Assembly (NCBI GenBank): GCA_004335835.1
Contig: RWJK01001753.1
Location: forward strand, 100,268 to 164,267
Origin: Scenedesmus sp. ARA3
Lineage: Eukaryota > Chlorophyta > Chlorophyceae > Sphaeropleales > Scenedesmaceae
Reading direction: 5' to 3'
Length of the DNA stretch: 64,000 bases
The notes under the pieces are model-generated. The model was not told where the DNA came from and did not search any database. It worked only from the letters and a program-made list of their open reading frames with translations. Below are positions 33,848 through 44,344 of the stretch, in pieces. The number at the start of each line of letters is the position of its first letter. Position 1 is the first letter of the stretch. Position numbers and translations under genes: made by a program.

Positions 33848-36800
33848 TCATCGCTGCGCAGCAGCTGACTGCGGCTGCTTGGCTGCGTCGCCTGTGCCTG
33901 CGCTGCCGTTGCTGCTGGGTGTGTTGGGCCGAGTAGCTTCCCCGTCAGACACAGCCAGCGGATCGCCATCAATCGTGGTCAGCGGCGGCGCGGACGGCGA
34001 CGCTGCATCAATGTACACGATCAGATCGCCTGCATCCAGGTTATCCGCCTTCACGACCGCCACCTGCGTCACCACGCCTGCAATAGGCGCGCACACAGCT
34101 GTCTCCATCTTCATGGCAGACAGCACTGCCAGCTGCTGCCCTGCGTGCACTGGCTGCCCTGCCTTGACTGACACCTCAATAACAGACCCTGCCATGGGTG
34201 CTCCCACGCTGCCCAGCACTCCCACATCTGCCTTCTCGCGGATGGCCTTCTTGCCGAGTGCCTCAAGGCTGCGCTTGTCAACCACTTCGACAACACGCGG
34301 CACGCCGTTGGCCTCAAAGTAGACCTCCCGCTTGCCGCTGTCCTGCAGCTCGCCCGCTGCCTTGAGCTTGATGTGCGTGCTCACACCCTGCGCAGGCAGG
34401 CGGCAGGTGCGGCGCAGCAGATGCACAGGTGGGTTGGCAGCAGGGGACGCCATGCATACAGCAAGCAGCAGCAGAAGACCAGGCCGTGGGCTGCAGAGCC
34501 CCCCCCCGTTCATTCATCCAGGTCTGATAACAAGCGCCTGGGTTGCTGCTGCACGTACACGCTTCTGTGCACTTCAGCTTTGCCATTTGCTGGTAAAAGG
34601 GGACTGACAGTGACGTTCACTGCGTGCTGCTGAGTGTGCCCTTGCCGCACCTTGCTGAGCTCAATCTCAACCTCCTCATCCTCCCGCAGGGGCACCAGGA
34701 AAGCCCTTGTGGGCAGCTTCTCAATCAGGTCACTGTAGCGCAGCACGTGCGCCTGGTACTCCTCAAAGACCTTGGGGTACAGCGCAGCGCTCAGCACGTC
34801 GCGCGGGCTGACGTTGGCCTTGCCGTAGCGCTCCACCAGGCGCGCCTCCAGGTTGTCCAGCTCCATGGGGGGCATGCTGGCGCCCGGCCGGCCCTCAATG
34901 GTGGGCTTGCCCTGTAAGTAAGGAAAATGGGAGATGGCAGCAGACGGGATGGAGTTACAGTCATTGGAAGACAAGCATATAGTGATCCAGCTCCCCCCTG
35001 GGGAGCATGCTGCGTCTGGCCGGCCCTTGACAGTGGGCTTGCCCTGTAAATGAGGTAGGTTTGTGAGGCAGGCAGTGAAAATAATAGCAGTTGAGAGATC
35101 AGAAGCACCTCATTCACTGTGCGCAAGCTTGCGACGCCTGGGATAGACTGCTGGCAGCACAGCCGTTCCGCCTCCAGCCAAGATAGATCTTGTTTCCTTT
35201 TCCTGCAAGCATGTCCTGCAAGCGTTTCCTGCAAGCGGCGCGCCGCACCTTGAGGATCTTGCTGCGCAGCGGCTCCGGGAAGCCGAAGCTGGGCTGCCCG
35301 ATGTATCCCTGCATGAACTCCACCACGCTGCCGGGGAAGGACAGCGTGTCTGCCTTCTCAACAAGACTGTGCTCGTCCAGGTCGTTCTGCACCATGAACT
35401 GCGCGAGGTCGCCCACCACCTTGCTGCTGGGCGTGACCTGCAGGAGGCACAGCAGGGATGCAGCAGGGAAGCAGCAAAGCAGCAGAATGTCATCAAACGC
35501 ACAAGACAGCAAGTTACACCTTGCAGCACAGGCACAGCTATGATTCAGCACAACTCCAGGATGGCCTTTGGCAGTGTTTCTCAGCTGCCATGCATCCCAT
35601 GCCAAGCATGTGACCTATGAATAGCTGATAGCGCTGTCCTGCAAGCTGCATGCACCTGCTGCTGCAAACACTCCTTTCGTCCTTGCTGCCGTTGCATGCT
35701 GGGGCTGCATGCTGGTGCTGCGTGCTCCCGCGCACCTTGACGATATCGCCCAGCGCCCTGTTGGCTGCCGCGTAGCTCTGCTGCACCTTGCCCCAGCTGT
35801 CACCCAGGCCCAGGCTAGCTGCCTGGAACTTGAGGTTGGTGTACTGGCCGCCAGGCATCTCGTGCTGGTACACGTCGCTGCTGCAGTAGCGCATGTTGGA
35901 CTCAAAGGGCGCATACAGGTCACGCGTGGACTCCCTGCAGGACGACAGTTGGCAGGCAGCAGCACAAGGGATGCATTGTGATATCGGCGCTGCAGCTGCA
36001 TCTACCTGGCGATATTAACACAGCACAGCACCAACCAAGATGACTTGCAGAGTCTGTTGCAGACGTTATAAAGCAGCAAAAGCATGCAGCAAGCTCGCAG
36101 CAAGCTGCGCAGCGCAGCGACGCACCAGTAGTTGCTCAGCAGCAGCATGTGGCGTGGTTTGATGCCGGTGTCCAGCTTGGTGCCTGCCAGCGAATTCACG
36201 ATGGCTCCCATGCTGGGCTGGCTGGTGAGGCCGCTCATGCTGTCAATGGCACAGTCCACGATGTCTGCGCCAGCCTCAGCAGCAGCGATCTGCGTTGCCA
36301 CGGCAGTGCCTGCAAGGCAGCAGAGCACACAGCATGCGACGGTCAGCCGCAGTTGTTGGTATCCATTGCTTGCTCCGCAATGTTTCGTCCTGACCGCAAC
36401 ACATCACAACATCGTCACCCCAGCCGCACGGCGTCATTGCTCCCTTGCCAGCCCGCCTGCCGCACCTGCGCTGTCGTGAGTGTGCACGTGGATCACGAGG
36501 TCGGGGTAGCGCGCGCGCAGCGCCCCCACCAGCTCTGTGGCTGCCTTGGGCTTCAGCAGGCCTGCCATGTCCTTGATGCCCAGGGAGTGGATGCCGTGGT
36601 CCACCATCTGCTCCGCAAGGTCCATGTAGTAGTCCAGCGTGTACTGCAGCAATACAACAAAGCAGTGCGGCAGCATGATGCAGGATATTGTGATTTCGCG
36701 TAAGGGCTCCATGTAGTAGTCCAGCGTGTACTGCCTAAGATAAGAAACAACAGCAGTGCAGCAGCATGATAACGGGATGTGTAAGGCAGGGTAGGAGCGA

Positions 36801-39800
36801 AGGCATCAACAAGCACTCTAGCCACCAGCCAGCTGGATGTCCAGCGCGTGGAGCCGGTGTGTAGCAAAAAGCACACGGCAGCAGACCAGGCACTGGCGAG
36901 ATGATAGACCTGCTCCTGCTGTTGAATGCTCAGGTGTTTTCAGTCCATCACGCCGCTGTGCAGCGTGGGGTTTGCCGACTCACCCGTGTCCTGCTGGGGT
37001 CTGACAGGTCGCCTGTGTAGCAGATGGTGCCCTCTGCAATGCCCCCGGCTGCTGCCACAGAGTCGATTCCAAACTTGAGGTTGTCGATGTAGTTGAGGGA
37101 GTCAAACACGCGGAAGATGTCAATACCAGACACGCGCGCCTGGCGGCAGAAGTCATCGACCACATTGTCAGGGTAGCTGGTGTACCCCACAGCGTTGGCG
37201 CCGCGCAGCAGCATCTGCGGCAGCAGCAGCAGCAGCAAGAGGGTTAGGCAGGGTTGGGCTGGTGTCAGCAGAAGGGTGAGAAGAAGCAGCAGGAGGTGTG
37301 GAGAGGAAAGCAACCTTCCGGCATGCGGGTGCTGCCAGCACTCCTGCGCCTACTGCTCTCGCTGGAGTCGCAACTGCTGCACACTTCTTCAGGCTGCATC
37401 TGCTGCTTCTGCAGCTTGTGCATGCGGTTGTTTGAACCAACACATCTCAACACCCAGCTGCTGCTGCCTGGCCACCCACCTGGAAGGGGATGTTGGGGAT
37501 CTGCTCCCTCAGCTGCTCTAGGCGCCGCCAGGGGCACTCATGCAGGAAGCGCAGCGCCACATCAAAGGTGGCACCACCCCACATCTCAAGGCTGCCTGCG
37601 CCAGCCAGGATGTGTGCTGTGGCTGGCGCTGCCTTGAGCATGTCGTGCGTGCGCATGCGCGTGGCCAGCAGCGACTGGTGCGCATCACGCCTGTTGTTGT
37701 ATGTTGTTGGTGGCGGGGGCAGCAGCAGCGGGTGCACACGGCAGTCAGTCAGCATATGCGTGGCAGCGGCAAACGGCGTGGCTATTGTGGAAGGCGCAGC
37801 AACACTGGGATGGCATGCGGCGCCGTGCCGGCCAGGGCCCTCGCACACAGCCACTGCCACACCCCGCACCACCCAAACTAGCAGCATCTGCTCCTCGCAA
37901 GGCTTGCGGTGCACCTCAGCATATGCCAGCCTGCTTCAAGCCTAACACTCTGCTCATCGCATGCTGTTCCTCTGCGCTCACATGGTGGTGTCTGTCAGCA
38001 GCAGCCCCTGGTGCGCGCGCACCGCCTTGGCCCAGCCCTCAGGCCCCTCCCTCAGGTACACCTCGCGCCAGCCGTGCAGCGGCTGCCCAGCCAGGTCAGC
38101 AGGCAGGCTTGGGGGCGGCGGCGCATACTTGCTGGGTGGGGCGCCGATTGCGCCGGGGTGGTCGGGGCCGTTCACCACCTGCAGCACGACGCACCAAGTA
38201 GTCCGTGTTACAATCTGTTGTTATTGTATAAGGGCGTAAGCTGGCGACGCTGATGTGCAGCTGCTATGCGGTGCTGGTGTGCTGCTTTTGGACTGGCGCT
38301 TCTCTGTGGTAAGCAGGCCGCGCCATATTGCTCCCCTCTGCGCCTGTTGCCAGCAACGCAGCTGCCGCTTTGTTTCCTGCAAGAGGAGAGTTTCTTATCT
38401 TATTTATCCGGCCCCTCTTTCTGCTACCAATGCAGTATGTTTTGGCTGTCGCAGGCCTGCCAGCTCACCATGTCTGCCAGGTACAGCAGCAGCTTGTTGG
38501 CGCGGATGTTGGAGTGGCCCTCAAACTTGAACAGCTCCTTGGAGTGCGTCTCAATGAAGCCAGTGGTGGCAGCGCCAGCCAGGAACACCGGGTGGCGCAG
38601 CACATTCTCCATGAAGGGGATGTTGGTCTTGATGCCGCGGATCTGTTGACAGCACAGATGGCAGCAAGCAGCACACATCACCACATTAGGGAAGGGACCA
38701 CAGCATAGGGCAACCGCACGCTTCTTAACCGCTGCAGTGATTGGTGTAGCAACCGGCGCCGAGCATGCACAGCCAAACAGCAGGCGCACAGTTGCTTGCA
38801 CCAGGTGCAGACTTAAGCCTCACGTGCTGTGGCCTCTTTTACAGGTAACAAGCACTGCACACACATAGGCAACACTATGCCGAGTCAACGCAGCTCTTCA
38901 AAACCCGAATGCTGTGCGTCTGCTGCAGCAACCCTCTCAATCACAGCCAAAGCACCACCAGCAGCAGCAGCAGCAGCAGCAGCAGGCCCACCTGGAACTC
39001 CTGCAGCGCGCGTGCCATGCGCTGCACCGCCTTGTCAAAGGTGGGCGCGGTGGAGATGACCTTGGACAGCAGCGAGTCATAGTAGCGGCTGATGACGTTG
39101 CCAGCTGTCACCGCGCTGTCCAGGCGGATACCTGGGCCGCCGGGCGGGCGGTACGCCTCCAGGCGGCCGCTGTCCGGCTGCAGCAGCAGCACACGCCGGC
39201 CATGGCACAAGTCAGCACACCAGGACATATAAGGTGCACGCAGTGCACTACCAAGACCCGAAATTTGTCACATGTTGTATGCACATGTAGGCACAGCAAA
39301 AATGCCCCTTCTTGCAGCTGCAACTGGTCACTTGGTCAAACATGGTCAAACTCAACATGATGATAGACGTAACGTACCTGGAAGTTCTGCTCGGGGTCCT
39401 CGCTGGTCACGCGGCACTGGATGGCGTAGCCCTTGGGGGCAGGCACTGCCGCCTGGCTGGGCAGGCCCAGCTCAGCCAGCGAGGCGCCACCAGCAATCTT
39501 GATCTGCGTCTGCACGATGTCGATGCCTGTGATCTCCTCCGTGACGGTGTGCTCCACCTGCAGCGCAGAGAAACACAGGTTTAATGATAAAGTTCACATC
39601 AAGAGCAGTGGCAGCTTGGACGCGAGAAGTGCAGCCATGTTGTGCGCGAGACACAGGAGGCGTCCACACTAGCAAGTGATCCGCTGCGATAAAGTAACAC
39701 GTGTGATACACGCAGCAAACACACTGATCACGGGACAGGTGAGAGCAGCACATGTCCAGAGTTGACTGTTGCAAGTCGCCGTCCTGCTGTGGAACAGAGC

Positions 39801-42800
39801 AGCCAGAAGGGCCGCGCATATGACAGCAGGCTGCGCTGCGCATTCGGCGCATGTCGCTGCTGCTTCTGCCCTGCCGAACGTTTGCAGATGTCTGCTGCTG
39901 CTGCCGCTGCTGTGCCGTCGCACCTGCACGCGCGGGTTGACCTCCAGGAAGTAGTGCTTGCCGTGCTTGTCCACCATGAACTCAACAGTGCCTGCAGCAG
40001 CAGCAGCAGCAGGAGCAGCACACAACACAACCAGCAAGACACACAGCAGCAGTCAGCACCACTCAAAACAGTAGCCCATCCAAGAGCCCCAGGCCGACTT
40101 GCCGCTGCATGCCTCTGCACCATCCCCCAGCGTCCATTGCTGCCGCAAGTGCTGGTGCAAGTTCACCTGCGCCGCTGCTCTGTCCAGCTGCGTCTTTGTA
40201 CTGCAAGTGCCTAGCCTGCTGCTGTGTGCTGGTGCGCAGTGTGCTGCCGCCTGGCTGCTGACCTGCGTTCCTGTAGCCCACGTGCTTGGCCAGCTTCACT
40301 GCATCAGCATACAGCGCATCTTTGATGCCCTGGGCCAGGGAAGGCGCCGGCGCAATCTCCACCACCTGGGTTGAAGCAGAGTGCAGGGGAGGCACACGCA
40401 AGCAGAGCATGGTCAGTGGCAGTGAGCAGCAACGCAGGCGGGACCCAGCGCTCAGGCGTCTACTGCATAGCGCACATGCGCACAAACGTGCAACAAACAT
40501 GGGATATGACGCCTTAGGGCAGCGCTGGCCCGTGCTGCCCTGCCACTGCTGTGTGTGTCCATGTGCAGGTGCAGCGCAAAGTTCGCTGCCCCGCCTTGCG
40601 TACGCTGCTGCCCCTGACGCTGTCTGCTGCTGCCGCTGCGCTGCTCTCCCCTCTACACATTCTGCTGCTGCTGCTTGCTGTTCACACCTTCTGGTGGTGG
40701 CGCTGCACGCTGCAGTCGCCCTCATGTCGGTTCACCACTACTACTACTGTTACTGCGCCCTGCTGCCCTCCACCCTTGAATGTATGCACATGCAAAATTG
40801 GAGAGCACCGGCCGGCGCTGCAGAATCAGCAGCCTGGCAAGCTGGCGCCCCTGGTGCTGCACACCGCTGCCGCTGCACTGCTCTTGCCACTACGCAGTTG
40901 CAGCTGTCTCCTGGCTGCTGCCGCCGTGCCGCACCTTCTGGTGGCGGCGCTGCACGCTGCAGTCGCGCTCGTAGAGGTGCACCACGTTGCCGTATGAGTC
41001 AGCGATGATCTGGATCTCGATGTGGCGCGGCTCCTCCACATACTTCTCCACAAACATGCTGCCATCGCCAAAGGCGGCCTTGGCCTCGTTGCTGGCGCGG
41101 TTGAACAGGTCAACCATCTCAAAGTCTGCACACAGAGGGGCGCAAAGGTCAAAAAAGAGATATGAGCATATCCTATGATGACAGGCACAGTGTGTGGCAC
41201 GTCCAGGCTGCTGAACAGGCCCAACATCTCATAGTCTGCACGCGCAGGCCCGCAAAAACAGACAGACATGTAAGCATAGAACTAGCGATGTGAGCATAGC
41301 AGTAGATGACAGGCACTCTAAGCTGCACCCCCTCATTCAATTGCTGCAGCCACCCGCATGCCCTGCTACTACGCTTCATCTACATGCTGTCACCTGTCAT
41401 ACTTGCTGCACTCTGCCGCCTGCCGTTGCTGCTGCTCACCGTTGCGCACCACCCGCATGCCCCTGCCTCCACCACCCATGGAGGCCTTGAGGATGACAGG
41501 GTACCCAGCCTCCTCAGCAAAAGCCAGCGCCTCCTCTGCTGACTCAAGCGCCTGGTTGGTGCCCGGCACAATCGGCACGCCGCATGCAGTGGCTGCGCGC
41601 CTGGCAGCAGTCTTATCACCCATGGCCTGTGCGGACACACATACAGCAGCAGCAGCAGCAGCAGCAGCACACGCTGAGTGGCTGTGGCAATTATGCTATG
41701 GCACGTGGGCTTTGCGCCAGCTGCTACTGCGGCCGTGCCTCTGCTGCTTGCCTTTGCCAAAAGCTGCGGCGGCAGCACCCGCTGGCTGTGGCAGCTGCCG
41801 TGCCTGCTGCGTGTCACTGGCGCCAGCACTCCAGCCTGCTCAAGCCTGCAACACTTGCTGCCGCCTGGTTGGAGGGCAGCTGAGGGCCCCCGGCAGCTTC
41901 GATGGAACATGCAGTAGGTGTACCTTGCAATCCGCATCTCCACAAAGCTGTCAGAAAACGCCACATTCTTGGTGCAAGCAAAGTGCCGGGGATACAGACG
42001 GCAGGCGTGCAAGGAAAAAGCTGCAGGCGCTGCTGCTGCTGCTGCTGCTGCTGCTGCACACCTCGATGGTCTCCGCCTTGGGCCCGATGAACACAATGCC
42101 CTCCTCCTCGCAGCGCCGTGCAAAGGTGGTGTTCTCAGACAGGAAGCCGTACCCCGGGTGGATTGCATCCACCTCAGCCTCCTTTGCCACCTTGATGATC
42201 GCCTCAATGTCGAGGTAGCAAGAGACCGGCTGCATGTCTGAGTTGCCCACTTGGTACGACTCGTCTGCATTGTACCTGTGGGACTGCAGGCGGTCTGCGG
42301 GGCTGTACACGGCCACCTGCAAGGGGATAGCAGCAGCAGTCATTCAGCCACGTCGCGGTCAGCCACGTCACCCCTGCTGCTGCCACTGCTGCTGCTGCTG
42401 CTGCTGCTGGTGGCTAGCTGAGAGAGCCCGAGTGTGGCTGCTGGACTGCCACTTATAGGTTCAGGGAACGCAAATGTGGAAGCCTAGACGCATAATCTGC
42501 ATCCACTGTGAAGAGGGTTTCTGATGCTCACCGTGCGCAGGCCCAGCTCAGTGCCTGCCCTGAACACGCGGATGGCTATCTCTCCGCGGTTGGCGCACAG
42601 GATCTTCTGAAAGGGTACCTCACCCGTGTGGAACGTCTGCAGGAAGAACTGAATTAGAGTGCCTGAACACTTCCACCGTTTTGGGCGTTGGTGCCGTGCA
42701 CGCACCTCCAGGCCATCGTTGTGCGACACATGCGCTGAGACATCTAGAATTGGAGTTTTAACTGTGCTCGACACTGAAGGGCCTGGCACTGAGAGCCCTG

Positions 42801-42945
42801 GCTGGTGCTGTGGGCTGTTCGCGATACTGTGCCTGCGGCGCACTCCAGCGGACACATGGCGTGCTGGCACTGGCTTTACTGCTGTCTGCTGAGCCTGTCG
42901 CAGCCCAGACAGTCGAGAGGTGTGGCGTGCAGTCGGCAGCTGCAT
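33848..42945 (-). CDS. PYC: Pyruvate carboxylase (biotin-dependent, full length)
   Basis: Nineteen minus-strand exons, all in phase: 42706-42945, 42532-42636, 42062-42316, 41440-41626, 40935-41125, 40263-40365, 39924-39991, 39378-39557, 38992-39177, 38469-38642, 37982-38178, 37480-37690, 36984-37214, 36466-36643, 36126-36309, 35736-35934, 35249-35437, 34651-34911, 33848-34387; about 1292 residues. It makes oxaloacetate from pyruvate, bicarbonate and ATP. Biotin carboxylase: [28 protein letters not shown]-grasp [17 protein letters not shown]. Carboxyltransferase: [40 protein letters not shown] (lysine of the active site), HVHTHDSAG (metal-binding His). Biotin carrier: SAMKME. A 90-residue basic Ser/Arg-rich N-terminus may target mitochondria or plastid, and a 45-residue hydrophilic tail follows the biotinyl domain. 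Intron 1 (69 bp) is stop-free. Confidence 0.97.
34982..35043 (-). repeat. Decayed copy of a pyruvate carboxylase exon start with acceptor
   Basis: On the minus strand it repeats the TTTACAG acceptor and the start of the exon at 34651-34911 (GKPT..GRP). It then has indels that destroy the frame. It lies about 130 bp upstream of the true acceptor. Confidence 0.82.
36707..36730 (-). repeat. Copy of a pyruvate carboxylase exon start (YTLDYYM)
   Basis: Repeats the first 24 bases of the exon starting at 36643 with Asp changed to Glu; the acceptor CAG has become GGCAG. Intron sequence around both copies is also similar (AACAACA..GCAGCATGAT), giving a unit of about 87 bp. Confidence 0.8.
40688..40738 (-). 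repeat. Decayed copy of the end of a biotin-carboxylase exon
   Basis: Repeats the end of exon 40935-41125 ([10 protein letters not shown] plus a GTG donor) about 250 bp downstream on the minus strand, with several replacements. Confidence 0.8.
41201..41235 (-). repeat. Decayed copy of the start of a biotin-carboxylase exon
   Basis: Repeats the acceptor and start of exon 40935-41125 (DFEMVDLF) as DYEMLGLF, about 110 bp upstream. The flanks share TGAGCATA and GATGACAGGCAC. Confidence 0.8.
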
Positions 42946-44069
42946 CCTGGGCAGATTAGTGGGGCATGCCCGAGTTAGGTACCCCCGCCCACAACCAGGT
43001 TGGCAGGTATATCAGGTAGGAAGTGCTCGAGGGTGCAGTGGGACGATCCTAGCCTGGTGACCCGCCGAAGTACCATGTTAGCCATGTGCAAGGGCTTTGG
43101 ATGGGAAAGCCGCAGCGCTTCTTCCGCCCATTGGTGCTGGTTTCGCTTTTATTTAGCTACAAGATCGCATTAATGGGACTTGGGAAGCCTTCGCTGCCGC
43201 AGCGACGGGTGACAACTGACTCCTGCTGGCAGCAACCTCCAGCACGATACACAACCACAGCAGGCTCGTTCGCATCGTCCTCCAGGTATGGTGGTCTCTG
43301 TTCAATACCAGTCTTGGGGTTTACAAGTTTCAAAGAGGCTGAAGAGCTGCAGCATTGGCCTAGGAATGTTCTCAGCCCTGACAGAAGCCTGCAGTCAGGA
43401 GCTGCAATGATCAGCAAACATCCTCTTGTGGTGGTGCAGATTAGCGCACACAGTGTACCACCAAAGAGGTATAGAATGCTGAATTCTGACCGACTGCAGC
43501 CAACGTGATGAACTTTGACAGCCAGCAGCGGGCTGTGGGACTCAGCAAACTTTGGGCGGCCCAAGCAGCAGCCACCAAGCAGGAATGCCTGATATCAAAA
43601 GGGGTTCGGCCCGCATCAACTGCTGCCTCATGCCTCCTTATCAGCGCATTGCCAGCCCCAATTGCCACCTGACCGCTGCCACATGCAGCTGCTGCACACC
43701 ACACTATGCACCCGCCTTGTCTATGAACCCATCACTGATGTGGCACATCCCAGCAACACAGCCTGCTGCTGATGCAGGCTGTCAGAGTCTGGTGCCAAAC
43801 CATGACAAAGCCATGTTCCACCCCACAACACACCACGCGCATACAGAACAGGCGAACCCATCTGCATGAGGATGGCTGTGTCGCCAGCAGCTGCTGCTAT
43901 GCAGACACCAGCAGTTATCCACCTGCGCTCGCTACTTGACGCAACCAAACCCTACACATGCAGCTCCCTCACATGTGCAGCCTTTGACCAGCACTCTCCC
44001 TCCTCTTGCAACCAGCACGCACCATCACTCCCAGGACCCTCCCACCACTACATGACATGATAGCACCAC
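42946..44069. other. Promoter side of pyruvate carboxylase and 3' flank of IGPS; no gene seen
   Basis: 43.5-44.07 kb is A/C-rich on the plus strand, matching the G/T-rich sense strand of other 3' flanks. A plus-strand frame at 43086-43508 gives no known protein. Confidence 0.45.
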
Positions 44070-44293
44070 TCACGCAAGCGACAGCAGCTGCTTCACGCCT
44101 GCCGTGGGGTCGCCCTGCTTCACCAGTGCCTCACCCACCAGGATGGCCCCCACCCCCGCAGCCTGGCAGAAGGCCACGTCATCAGGGGTGAAGATGCCTG
44201 ACTCGCCCACCATGAGGATGCCGCGCCGCTGCACCTCCTGGCCTGCCGGGCTCTCCATGATGCGCTGAGTCAGCGCCAGGTCAACCTGACGCA

Positions 44294-44344
<51 letters not shown>

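Noticed and set aside
41380..42270. 296-residue minus-strand frame across pyruvate carboxylase
   Set aside because: Runs through introns in a different frame from the biotin carboxylase exons.
43086..43508. 140-residue plus-strand frame upstream of pyruvate carboxylase
   Set aside because: No recognisable domain or splice partners; likely chance.
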